Below, in pieces: positions 32,440-42,722 of a stretch of DNA of 64,000 nucleotides (the stretch's first letter is position 1; every line of letters starts with the position of its first letter). Both the position numbers and the translations under genes were made by a program. The notes under the pieces were generated by a model. It made no database searches. It saw only the letters and a program-made list of their open reading frames with translations, and was not told the DNA's origin. This DNA comes from Allolobophora icterica (taxonomy: Eukaryota; Annelida; Clitellata; Crassiclitellata; Lumbricidae): NCBI GenBank assembly GCA_963556255.1, contig OY744611.1, forward strand, positions 6,432,736 to 6,496,735, in the 5' to 3' direction.

Positions 32440-33378
32440 AATAGAGGAACACAAGTATCAGGGTTCAGTTGTAATCAATGGATGTAAAACAAAAGGTGTC
32501 TTTAACACTGGTTCGAATTGTGTTGCTATGAGAGAGAATCTGATCAAGAAAGATGAATACATAGGTCGAAACATGATATGTACTTTTATGAATGATACTA
32601 AGCATGAATATCCGAAGGCGAAAGTCGCAATACCCGAGCGAATATCTCACAGGAGTGGTAGAAGCGGCTGTGATCAAAGATCTCGAAGAAGAGGCTATTA
32701 TTGGATCAAGAGTAGAAACCATTGAAGATCCTAAATTGAATTTGTGTTATTGTGAGACTGAAGTAGTAAAGTGGAAGAAAGAGGCAGAGAGAGAGAGAGA
32801 TATATACTGAAGAGTTAAATAGCAAGGTCAGAGTAAATGAAATGGATACTAAATGCCTGTATGATACAGAGGCAAATTGTGTCGCTGTGCAAAAGAGATT
32901 AGTGAGACCAGAACAATACACAGACAAGTTAATGGTGTGCAGATTTGCTAATGGGAAGAAAGAAAAATGTCCTATGGCAAGAATTAAGATTGATGACAAC
33001 GACTTCAAAGGTGTGACAGATGCTGTTTTAATAGAATCATTAGTGATAGGATTGATCACAGGTCCATGTTTGTACGAGAAGAGCATAAACAGGATCCAAC
33101 TGAAAGGAAAACATAATAAAGAAAAGACGGGTAAATTTTGGGAACCCAAAATTAGTAGAGCCAAAGAAGAGAAAAAGAAAGAAGGGAACGTAAAGGGTTG
33201 TGACGCTGAAGAAATGAGATGCAATAAGTCTAACCAATCTATAGGAATCCAGAACACAACCGGATGTGATTGTGAAGTTGTCACAAAAACAAGAATAAAC
33301 GACGGAGCAGACCAAAACAGTAAAGCAGAAGTGGTATTACGTACAGTGGATGTACGACACGAGCACAGGATGAGATAA
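32440..33378 (+). pseudogene. Two tandem retropepsin-like domains of the Gmr1-like element
   Basis: First unit at about 32467-32730: VVINGCKTKGVFNTGSNCVA with NTGS in place of DTGS/A, then 'LIKKDEYIGRN' and, in a shifted frame, EYLTGVVEAAVIKDLEEEAI. Second unit at about 32842-33080: CLYDTEANCVAVQKRLV with DTEA, then 'EQYTDKLMVCRFANG' and 'FKGVTDAVLIESLVIGLITG'. The two units run in parallel over about 75 residues, so this is a duplication. Each has lost one residue of the catalytic D-T-G. 33080-33378 is a lysine-rich linker (KISRAKEEKKKEGN) of unknown function. Frame changes near 32640 and 32820. Confidence 0.6.
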
Positions 33379-33579
33379 AAGGGAGACGTGTCGAACGACC
33401 ACTGAGAATACCAGAGGTAACAGGTTTAGATCTCAAACCAGAGGAGATAATGGAACTTCACCTAAGAGATAATGGAACCTACACTTCGTTAACACGATAT
33501 TGGGAGATGGCTCAAAGAAGTGAGAGTGTGAATGGAGAACCATATAGAGGTAATCCACTATTTGTAGTCAAGAAAAACA

Positions 33580-34736
33580 TGTCATACCGGAAATATAAAA
33601 AAAGTCTTAAGTGACGGAACTAGACTCCAGCTAATGATTCCTAAAAATTTGAAAGAAAAGGTGATGTTTTTAGCCCATAGATCATTACTAGCTGCGCATC
33701 AAGGGATGAAGAGAACTCAAGCTAAAATAATGACTTCGTTCTACTGGCCATCTATTCAACAAGATGTAAAGAGATATGTCTTGATTTGCGACATATGTCA
33801 GAGAGCTGTAGATAAACGAGGAATACAGAGAGCACCATTGGGACATTTACCTCGTAGATATGCCATTCTAGATGATCTGTGTAGATTTGGTGGGACCTAT
33901 TGAACCCAGGTCTAGCAGAGGAAACCGGTATATACTGACGATAGGACATGGCAACTAGATTTCCTGAGGCGATTCCACTCAAAGGAATAACTACAGAAGA
34001 AATGGCTGAAGCGTTATTTGACTTCTAAAGTAGGAGAATTCATACTGATAAATGAAGCCAATTCACTTCAGATCTGATGAAAGAGATTGGTGAACTACTA
34101 TTGATGAAACATTCACCAACTAGTCCATAACATGCGATGGGCAACAGCGTAGTGGAAAGGCTGAATGGAACAATAAAGTCTACATTGAAGAAGTTGATAG
34201 TAGAACAGCCCAAAGAGTGGGATAGATTTCTAATACCTCTTCTATTTGCATTGAGAGATAGCATTCATGAGAGTCACGGGTTTACCCCATTCGAATTAGT
34301 CATTAGGAGAGAATCATAAGAGGCCCAATGACTATACTTAGAGAGTTATGGACCAGAGAAGAAATAAAAGACGATACTCGTGATGCTTATAGCTACTAGC
34401 TACATGTTAGACTTACAAACTAGAATAGAAGCAACACGTAGAATTGCACAAAGAGAGTGAGAGAAGATGCACATCAAAAATGAGAAGTATTACAATAAGA
34501 AGACCAGATATAGGAGACTGAACATAGGTAAGAAGGTTCTACTGTTGATACCAATGAAGACTAATAAGTTGATGTTGAAGTGGCAAGTGATATATGAAGT
34601 GAAAGATAAAGTTAGAGAAAGCGATTATAGAATCGAAATAGCACCTGGTAAAGTGAAGACGTATCACGTAAACATGCTAAATAAATATTATGAACGACAC
34701 GAGAGAAATAAAAGGGAAATAATGGAAGAACAGTAA
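33580..34736 (+). pseudogene. Integrase of the Gmr1-like element (broken)
   Basis: The zinc-binding domain is intact: 'LAHRSLLAAHQGMKRTQAK' (two His) and CDICQ (two Cys). The core follows in changing frames: the first Asp in 'DLVGPIEP'-like sequence near 33886-33910, a TAG near 33957, and the conserved Glu in SVVERLNGTIKSTLKKL (34137-34320). The last frame 34467-34736 (KKTRYRRLNIGKKVLLLI, 'YHVNMLNKYYERHERN') resembles an integrase C-terminal SH3-like part. It lies upstream of RT, unlike in standard Ty3 elements. Confidence 0.75.
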
Positions 34737-34739
34737 GCT

Positions 34740-36052
34740 ATCGTAGTAACTGTAGTCAATGATGGAGAAACTGGGAAAGAAGATGAGCTCCTAGTACTAT
34801 GGAATGGAGAACAAAAAGAAACATATAGGGATGTAAAGATCAGTCCACAACTTGACGATAAGAACAGAAATCAGCTGATGAGATTGCTAGAGGAATATAA
34901 AGATATTTTCTCTGATGTGCCTGGCAAGACTGACAGGGAGGAAAATGAGATTAAGTTTACAAACGAAACACCAGTCAGATCAAAAGCATATAGCCTACAC
35001 CGTATGGATTACAAAAGCAAATTGAGGAGGAAATAGCATTACTGTTAAAAAATGGTGTGATAGAGAGATCAACCGCTGCATCTGCATATGCTGCACTGTT
35101 AGTTGTAGTTAAGAAGGCTGACGGTACAATCAGATTGTGTTGTAATTATCAGCAACTGAACAAAATCACAATCTTTGACCCAGAGCCCGTGATGGCAAAC
35201 GAGGATATATTTAACAAGCTTAGTGGGAGCAAAATTTCAGTAAATTTGACTTTTCTAAGGGATACTGGAAAATTCCCATGTTATATAAATCACAAGAATA
35301 CACGATATTGGTGTGTGCCAATGGACTATTCAAATTCAAAGTAATGCCATTCGGACTGGTAAACAGTGCTTCGAGCTATGATAGGCTGATGCGGAAGGTA
35401 TTTGATGGACTGAAGAATTTGGAGAGTTATGTAGATGATGTCTTTGCTCACACTCAAAGTTGGGAAGAACATATGTTAGCACTGAAGAAGTTCTTTGAGA
35501 GAGTGAGAGAAGCAAAATTAACCCTTAAACCAAAGAAGTGTGAGATTGGATTCCAAAAGATTGACTTCCTTGGACATACACTGAGTGGTGGAGAAATTAA
35601 ACCAAAGGAAGAATCAATAGACAAAATTGTGGAGATGCCCAGACCAAACAGCAAAAAACAAGTAAGAAGTTTTCTGGGAGCAGTCAACTATTACAGGAAA
35701 CTCATACCAAACTGTGCGACGATAATGAAACCACTCACAGATTTGACTAAGAAGAATGCCAAAATAATTGTTGAATGGACTAGTGAATTGGAGAGTGCAT
35801 TCACAGAACTCAAGAAGGTGTTATCAGAAGCACCAATATTAAAACTACCAGACCTAGACAGAGAATTTGTAGTTAGAACAGATGCATCGAATGCAGCTGT
35901 AGGAGGTGTACTGATGCAAGAATACGATGGAGTGATGCATCCGGTGTCATATGTAAGCAGAAAGTTGAGGAAGCAGAAAAACGATATTCTGTAGAGCAAC
36001 GAGAATGTTTAGGAATGATATTCGGGTTGAAGAAATTTAACAGGTCTATCTG
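34740..36052 (+). pseudogene. RT and RNase H of the Gmr1-like element (broken)
   Basis: RT starts with a 'NRNQLMRLLEEYKDIFSDVP'-like segment near 34865-34920, then the frame 35057-35344 (KADGTIRLCCNYQQLNKITI). One missing A near 35232 shifts the frame; the catalytic FDFSKGYW and YKSQEYTILVCANG are read in the +1 frame up to KVMPFGLVNSASSY. YVDDVFAHTQSWEEH gives the catalytic DD, followed by KKCEIGFQKIDFLGH and 'VRSFLGAVNYYRKLI'. RNase H begins REFVVRTDASNAAVGGVLMQ and is lost after the TAG at 35992-35994 and a further frame change. No 3' LTR or polypurine tract is visible before the LINE junction. Confidence 0.8.
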
Positions 36053-36089
36053 ATGAAGACAGACCATTGTAGTTTACAATACTTGAAGA

Positions 36090-37720
36090 CAGGTAATGGG
36101 GTTCGGCGGTCAAGAAGCCGTCCGGCCTGTCCAGGTCGGATGGTAAGAGACCGGATGGCCAGACCCTAATACCGTGGAGCGGTGGGCTGTCCCTATTGTG
36201 GGACGCAACGTTGGTGGACACGGTGGCAGCCTCTTACATCACAGAAACGGCGGATAGGGCCAAGCACTGATCCTTCTGGATTACCGCAGGTTACCAGCCT
36301 ACTTAGCGCCTCCTCCCCTGTCAAAAAGACGGCTTGTGTGCGTCGTCTAATGTAGGACCAAGCGCTCTATTCTTGATTCCAAAACGAGCGCGACAGTCGC
36401 TGAACCAAGATGTCGTGGTCGACTGTGTCGAATGCAGCCGACATATCAAGTAGTGACAGAAGCTCCAGTTAGGAGCGCAGCCTCAGTGGAATGGCCACGC
36501 CTGTAGGCAGACTGAAACCGAGAAAGAAGGCGAGATTCAGATAGATATTATCGGTCAGCTGGTGGTTGGCAATACGCTTGAGTACTAATGTGATACGAAC
36601 GTTAGATTTGAGACCGGTCTGAAGTTCGCAGGTGACGATTCATCGGCTCCAGCTTTCTTAAGGAGTGGCTGTACTGTCGCGTGTTTCCATTTGGATGGGA
36701 AACGGCCGATGTCAAATGAGTGATTGAACATCCGAGCTATGAAAGGCGCCAGCAGCGGAGCCGACTCCTTCATCAACCACGTTGGAAATATGTCAAAAGC
36801 GCACTGTTTCGATGGTGATGAAACAACAACTTTAATGGCATCTTCCGTGGTGATCGGGAGAAACTCGCACATGCCTGGAGGTTCAGTAATTAGTTAAAAT
36901 CGCCTCACATGCGTCAGATGTCGATTCTCGGATGTCAGCGATTTTTTTTATCCATGTGGTCATGACATGTAGCAGCAGAGAAAGACCCAGCCGTGACCGT
37001 GTTTTTGCCCTCGCCAAGCAGCTGGTTCACTGACTGACTCACATGACGCTGATTTGAACCCGCCGACTTGATTTTCGACTTCCAGTAATCAGAGGCCTTC
37101 TGATGGGACAATTTTCTCGCCGCACGTAGAGATTTGCGCCAGGCTTGCTTATCCTCTGCCCCAGCAACATCGACCTGACAACGCCGGCCAGACGTCGAGC
37201 CATGCGCCTAATTTCATGGCATTCGTTGTCAAACCAAAGTTGATGAGGACACTCCCGAACAATGAACTTTTAAACGGAGGCATTCTTATCAAGAAGGCCG
37301 CTGATTACCGAATCGAAAGTATCTGCATGATCGTCTGCAGAGGTATCGATCTGCGGATACAGTTCATACTCCGAAAGTTAGGCGAGGAAGGCAGCAGTGT
37401 CTAAAATCAAAATTCTGCTATTTGCGCTTGGTGATGATTACAAAACTTGGAGCTGGTGGCGTCATACTGATGGACCATGATATGGTCCGACAGCCCGACA
37501 TCGGTGACCAAGTTGTGTGGTGGCAACACGCCCGGCTGTAATAACGTGGTCCAACAGACCGCCAAGTCGATGTGTTGGAGACTTTACGTGCTGTCGGAAG
37601 CCGTATGTCGACAGGATTGCGTGGTATTTATTTACATCTTGATCCAGCGCTCGATTTTAATGTCTCCGGTGATGGTTACTGGAATAGACATACTGGCAAG
37701 AGCCGCCATAAATGATTAAT
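36090..37720 (-). pseudogene. LINE fragment: endonuclease C-terminus and RT (minus strand)
   Basis: Read on the minus strand. Near 37700-37450 there are remains of an APE-type endonuclease end (VTITGDIKIERW, 'GVLPPHNLVTDVGLSDHIM'). The best frame, 36872-36585, gives SPSKQCAFDIFPTWLMKESA, 'FDIGRFPSKWKHATVQPLLK' and 'SSPANFRPVSNL', the pre-palm RT blocks. Near 36460-36400 comes SLLDMSAAFDTVDHDIL with the first catalytic Asp, and near 36290-36240 CGNPEGSVLGP. Stops and frameshifts throughout. CR1/RTE-like; inactive. It abuts the truncated 3' end of the Gmr1-like element. Confidence 0.72.
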
Positions 37721-37892
37721 TGTACGTTAACTAATACCAATAGCTGGCACGGCATCGCATAATTGATTACACAAACTACCTCAAAATCACAATGATCTTG
37801 ATGTAATTCGATGAAAAACGCATACCAAATGATATAATAATGAAACTAAGAATGTTAATCATGAACTTTTAGATAAAATTAGTTATGTGAAC

Positions 37893-38180
37893 CTCCTCCG
37901 TCAGCGACGACCCTTTCCACTGTTGTTTGGTTTGTTAGTCGAAGACACTTTACGAAATTCGAATACTTCGTGGCGTCGAAGGATCCAATAACATAAAAAA
38001 GTTCGGCGTTTTTATCTCGTTTTGAACATTGTTGTTGAATGAAGTGACGCTGTTCTTTCGTTATGCAGTTGAGAGACACAAGCGATTCGATAAACTCATC
38101 ATTCGGTTGAATAATTTCTAAGAGATAATTTCGGTTGCTTCTAATTATTGAAGATCTTGTCTTTGTTTCTTCATAAAAAT
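37893..38180 (-). CDS. Copy B exon 2: CARD domain (96 codons)
   Basis: Partner of the CARD exon at 5523-5852. The acceptor TGGTCTTCAG precedes 38180, phase 1 at both ends. Frame: FYEETKTRSS, NRNYLLEIIQPNDEFIESLV, SLNCITKEQRHFIQQQCSKR, DKNAELFYVIGSFDATKYSN, FVKCLRLTNQTTVERVVADG. Highly similar to copy A in the helix-2/3 region (SLNCITxEQxHFIQxQCSK) and the helix-5 region (FVKCLR), but lacks the 14-residue charged insert. The donor G|GTTCAC is weak and an in-frame TAA follows five codons later (GGSHN then stop), the same ambiguity as in copy A. Confidence 0.72.
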
Positions 38181-38433
38181 CTGAAGACCAAAAGCGTCAG
38201 TACGTTTTAATGATGCTTTGTTAGATTACAACATGTCTGTTGTCTTTTTCATGTCAATAAGAAATCTTTTCGCCCAAGGTAAATGAGAAACCTCTGATCT
38301 TGATGGTTTGTGGAAAATGAGGCATCATAGACTCCAGCACCAGGCGAGATAAACCGCCATCGCCCCAACCATGTCCACAAGGCAAGACACCATGTGTAAC
38401 ACGCCACAGACCAATTTGTTAGATGCACCTTTA

Positions 38434-38901
38434 GGAGACGTCCATTAATTATGTCAACAAAATGGGGGATGGAGGGGGTTTGAAAAAGTTTGACAATTCT
38501 TGACAAGGGGGAGGGGTAGGTTCAAGACAAATTGACGTCAACAATAATTTTATCAAAACTCAACCATAGATTCCGAAAGTCTTTATGGGCGATCTATAAC
38601 TTTTTTGTCTGTAATATAATCAAACGCGATACTTTCTTCATTTTGAATTATATTATTCGAAGATTAATGAGAAAATGCGCTGCATAATCTCTTAGATGCG
38701 AATAACCTGGGTTCTTTTTGAAAATCTAATATTTCGAGTTTCTTTTTCGATGGAATGATAATTTGTTTTCTCGGGGGGAGTAAAAAATTGTTGACATAAT
38801 TTTATTATGGGGTCCTTGAATGTTTGACAGTTGTTGACAAGGGGGAGGGAGGGGGGTCAAAAACTGCCTAAAATGTGTTGACATAATTAATGGGCGACCC
38901 C
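38434..38901. mobile_element. PIF/Harbinger-type MITE
   Basis: Termini GGAGACGTCCATTAATTATG and, inverted, GGGGTCGCCCATTAATTATG with TCAACA continuing on both sides; the flanks are TTA (38431-38433 and 38902-38904), the TWA target of Harbinger elements. Inside, two copies of TTGACAAGGGGGAGG occur (near 38499 and 38834). No coding sequence. It lies in intron 1 of gene copy B. Confidence 0.78.
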
Positions 38902-39483
38902 TTAATAAAGCCAGTCCATCGACATCCACCTACCAATGGGCCAGTCAATCATTTATAGGAAGGCGGGACAGTTTGAAGTAAGTCTCTTATCCCAGACACA
39001 TCTCACCTTGATGGAGACTTAGCAGGGTTTCCTCTCGACCGCAGTACTTAGACAAGCTCGTGTTTTGTCTGTTCGTCCAGGTTGCCCACAGCCACGAGGT
39101 GGATCTCGCCTTTCATGACCAGGTAATTCTCGACTTCATCCAGTGTTACTCCTCGTCACTGATCAGGGTGTCCCTGAGGGCCTTTGAAATGTGTCTTTGA
39201 CTACTGCTGAGTTTTCTGAGAGCCAGCACGCGGATGCTTTCGTGTTTCCGCGCATTCGCTTGTCACTTACAGAAGCAGGCGACGCCCACGAATAACGTTT
39301 TGACTTTGATATAATTTAGACTACTGCCTTAAGGCGGCGCTTTCTGAGTTATTTAAAAGGCGCTGTATCAAGTGTCTGAATGACTAATGATATGCGTTCG
39401 CAATCATATTATATTATTTTATTAAAGTAATCGCTTGTGGTCAAAGTTAATACTTTGATAGTAATGCTCAGAAGGCGACTCAC

Positions 39484-39670
39484 CTTTTAAGTAAGGCCGG
39501 ATTTTCCTCTTGAACCGTTTTCTGGTAATTCTTCTATTGAAGCAAACGTCGACTGATATGAGAGACCTTATAACTTCTTCGTCTCTCTGCTTTTTTGGTG
39601 AATTCAATATCCAATATAGATAGGACTTTTGTAAGATAATGTCCATAATCTCGAGTGGAAAATCGTAAAG
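39484..39670 (-). CDS. Copy B exon 1: F-box-like exon (62 codons)
   Basis: 187 nt, the same length and phases (0 then 1) as 6509-6695. The acceptor TTTGCATTTCAG precedes 39670; the donor G|GTGAGT is a full consensus. Reads LYDFPLEIMDIILQKSYLYW, 'KKQRDEEVIRSLISVDVCFN' and a basic end RRITRKRFKRKIRPYL. The paired exon and strong donor support it as real coding sequence. The F-box assignment rests on the FPLEIMDIIL start and is tentative. An upstream exon with the initiator is not identified. Confidence 0.6.
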
Positions 39671-40727
39671 CTGAAATGCAAACAGATGCAACATTAACCC
39701 TGGAAAACTATATTGGATATATATTTAGTTTATCTAGAATTTTATGAGTACGTCAAATATCCAAATTCGGCCAACATGGATTTCAAGCAGTTAAAAAGGT
39801 TAAAACAAACGTTTGAACGACTACAATTTGCAGGAATATCATCGAAAGACAAGCACGGAGGATTGAAAAATAGATGGAGAGATAAAGAGAATTTAAGATT
39901 AACATATTCCCAGCATGATTGTAGGTTAATGCATATCTCCGAATCGAATACACAAGAGTCATATCAGGGCTATACAGAAGCTCATTCAAATCACGCAGCT
40001 GGATCTCAATGAAAACTACCAACCACTTTCCACACGCAACTGAGGAAACATTTTCAGCCCATCATAAACCGCATCTGTTCTGACCTATGAGATATTTATC
40101 CAAGTTTAGCGCCCTTGTGAGGTTCTTAAATAGCCAGATACATACAAATATGCAATATTGAGTCATAAAACGTCGACTTAATTATTGGTATTTGAAATGT
40201 CACTGATACCTTTAGCAATACGTCAGCTCAGTTTCAAGTAATTGATAAAACGTTAATTAGAAATTTCATTTCAAGCGATAATCTTTTTATTTTATCGGCC
40301 TTATAAGTTTAATTTAGTTGTCACGGGCTAAAAAATAGTCGACTTCCACAGCGCCGTTATCACAATGAGGCTACCAAAGTGTTTATTATGTTGTTAAACT
40401 TGTAAGCTGTTGCTACATCATTTCAATACTAAAAATTAGTGCACTATCTTACCGTTGTACTAGACGGAGCTTTATTCCGTTCACCCACTGCATTTGAAAC
40501 AAATAAACCATTGAAAATAGTTGAATATTAGAAAATAGAAACATTAGAAAATATTAAAATGCAGTTATGATTAAATGTAATCGACAATTCTTCATTTTTT
40601 AAACATTTAGTTTGTTACATCATTCAGTTAGAAAGAATATTGGAAATTGTTTAAGTTTTCATCTGCAGAGGGACATTCCACGAGACAAGCAGCTACTTTA
40701 TCTATTGACAACCAATCGCTAATTTAA
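39671..40727. other. No gene recognised; 5' side of gene copy B
   Basis: A 99-codon plus-strand frame (39713-40012) starts inside the copy B region and has no family motif or splice support, so I do not call it. The 5' exon and promoter of copy B should lie here or further right, but nothing shows where. Confidence 0.4.
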
Positions 40728-41124
40728 GGATTGTTCCTCGATTTTTGCAATTAAATCAGTGCGTCTGATTTAAGGCGAGCTATCGATCGCTCTCCTTGGT
40801 CGCTCGCCTAGCAAAGGTACCGGCGAGCGATTTACAGCTCGCCTAGACGAAGGCTTCTCACCCTCGGTGACACTCGGTCGTCGCTCACTGAGTCTGAGTT
40901 AGACTCCAAGACGATAGACGACCATTATTTTTTTACCTAATAGAGATTACTTTAATTTACTTACTTGCGGCAGCGGTGAATGCGTGCCGTGACCTGTCCT
41001 AATTACTGCAGACTGATCACTCCAATTTCGTGCAAAATGATTGGCCATAAGAACACGGACGACACCTCACGCCGCGTGACATCGTCCGTAACAGCACCAG
41101 TTTCGGGAATTATTTTAAACAACA

Positions 41125-41394
41125 ATGGTTGCGAAGTTGAGCAAGTCGAATAATAATGTAGGCCTACAGTTGAGCACGTATCTGTCATGGAAATTAGGCG
41201 ACTCGTTCGATGTCGATGTAGTCGAATTAGAAAACCGTCGGACTGTGAACACAATATATTGCAAGTCCTTCAGAAAGAACGCCGATGAAATTCGAATGGA
41301 TTACCGGCTGAAAGGTCAAGCCAAAAATAAGTGCTTAACGTATGTTGAACGCTCAACCAACGTTTTGAAATCAGCACTTCATCTTACGTCAATG
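41125..41394 (+). CDS. Exon-like ORF inside the TTAA element
   Basis: ATG-started frame of 90 codons before a good donor (TCAATG|GTAGGT at 41395): MVAKLSKSNNNVGLQLSTYL, 'VVELENRRTVNTIYCKSF', 'DYRLKGQAKNKCLTYVERST', NVLKSALHLTS. The order Cys, basic helix, then 'ERSTNVLKSALH' loosely resembles the N-terminal zinc-binding segments of hAT-derived or TTF-type proteins, but only one Cys pair candidate and one late His are present. Without splicing the frame stops 12 bases after the donor. It may be a captured host exon or a remnant of a transposon gene; I cannot decide which. Confidence 0.35.
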
Positions 41395-41404
41395 GTAGGT
41401 TTCT

Positions 41405-41480
41405 AGTGAATGTTCATTCATTCATTTATTCTGAGAATTTATATAGCGCCTCTTAACGCCTCTTCAAGAGACCTACTCAT
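41405..41480 (-). repeat. LINE 3' tail fragment
   Basis: Minus strand reads GGCGCTATATAAATTCTCAG then AATAAATGAATGAATGAAC, matching the LINE end at 44093-44135 on the plus strand. Only the last tens of bases are present. Confidence 0.6.
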
Positions 41481-42446
41481 ATAACAGAATTTGAATTGGG
41501 ATAGGCCTACTAGGTGATTATTATATGCAGCTGTACGAACGAATACGATACATAAAATTTGCTGGACACAAAAGTTCCCAGGGTCGACCGCGCATCGCTC
41601 GCCTACTCGCCCCAGCGAGATCGATTTTCAACCCGCCTACTATTTTCAAATCAGACGCACTGAATTAAATTTAATTGCGAAATTGCGGAACAGTCCTTAA
41701 ATGTGTAAGAAATTTGTGAACACATGACGTCAATCGAAACACAAACGTGAAAGGCAATTATATTTCCAATCTGTTGCATTGTCATTCTTTAGCTGATGAA
41801 TAAAAAGTCAAAAAGAAAGAAATGAACGAAGATTACACAGCATCGTGTAAAATACACTGACAGGACGCTTCCTAGGCAGAATTATATAAATAAAACCTAA
41901 AGATCAAGGCATAATAGGTCCCAGTTGAGTGATATTTCACCACAACCAGTTAGAACAATTTATCGTTACACATTCAGGACAGATGCTGGTCTAGCAAAAT
42001 CTCGTAACCATTCTCGAAATGTACTTTCTATTCTGTGCTGAAACTGATTGGTTAGAGAAGAAAATTTCCATCCAATCAATAAAACAAAACGTCAAAATCC
42101 AATTGACCAATCAGTAAGCACCAAAATAGGTCATGCTCTTAAGTGAACGCCTAAAATAAGGTCCTCGACGCTACTCTTTCTACGTGAATGCATAGAAACC
42201 ATCTTATGCCAGACACGGCAAATACGCACACAGGTATTGATAAATTCACTGATTCACTGCTTGATCTCCCAACTTCCGGAAGTTCCGGTTAATATATGTT
42301 GTCAGAGATCCAGAGATTGCCCGGTTTCCTCTGGTAGGTCAGTCATTTAAGTACCGGTACTAGTTGTCGTTTATAACCGTTTTCATTTCCAGCGTTGTTT
42401 CCACAGTTAAACCGTCATCCTTTACCCTCGTGGAATTGATCGCAGT

Positions 42447-42720
42447 ATGGAGTTTCACGACACAGACAAACTATTGGCATTCGAAATGACATGCTACAGA
42501 AGGATATTACACATCAGGTGGCAACAAAAGATAACAAACAAAGAGGTATGCTTAAGAGTTGGAAACACCAAAAACATCAAGCAACTGATAAAGAAAGCTC
42601 AATTTCTTCGGACATGTGTACAGAATGGGCAACAACAGACTGATCAAGCAAACCATGTTTAGGTTAATCGACGGTACGGGGATCAGAGGGAGGCCAAGCA
42701 GAGAATGGTTGGACGATGTT
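42447..42720 (+). pseudogene. LINE RT C-terminal region, left part
   Basis: FEMTCYRRILHIRWQQKITN and 'VCLRVGNTKNIKQLIKKAQF' followed after a frame change by FGHVYRMGNNRLIKQ and 'GIRGRPSREWLDDV'. This is the C-terminal end of endonuclease-RT proteins of CR1/RTE-like LINEs (YRRIL.I.W...TN.EV ... GHV.RM ... GRP...W.DD). Interrupted at 42722 by a piggyBac-type insertion and continued at 44451. Confidence 0.78.
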
Positions 42721-42722
42721 AA

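Larger units (their letters stand above)
29579..36052 (+). mobile_element. Gmr1-like Ty3-type element: gag (SCAN type), protease, integrase, then RT
   Basis: Domain order read along the plus strand is gag (31.1-32.1 kb), zinc knuckle (32.3 kb), protease-like (32.4-33.4 kb), integrase (33.6-34.7 kb), RT and RNase H (34.9-36.05 kb). Integrase before RT is the Ty1/copia order and, with Ty3-type RT sequence, is the hallmark of Gmr1-like elements (established knowledge). A candidate proline-tRNA primer site at 30694 puts the end of the 5' LTR at about 30689. The LTR start is not determined: TGTTATAG at 29579 is only a guess. The 3' LTR is missing; the element stops near 36060-36090 where a minus-strand LINE begins. 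Many frameshifts. Confidence 0.78.
40728..41696. mobile_element. TTAA-flanked inverted-repeat element carrying an ORF
   Basis: Left end GGATTGTTCC and right end GGAACAGTCC are bounded by TTAA on both sides (40724-40727 and 41697-41700). Inverted similarity extends about 55-60 bp: GCAATTAAAT and CAGTGCGTCTGATTT occur in the same order from each end, with a 6-bp gap. TTAA targets suggest a piggyBac-like origin, although the first bases are not the usual CCY. The inside contains GC-rich CTCGCCTA repeats, a plus-strand ORF (41125) and a short LINE tail (41405-41480). Confidence 0.65.
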
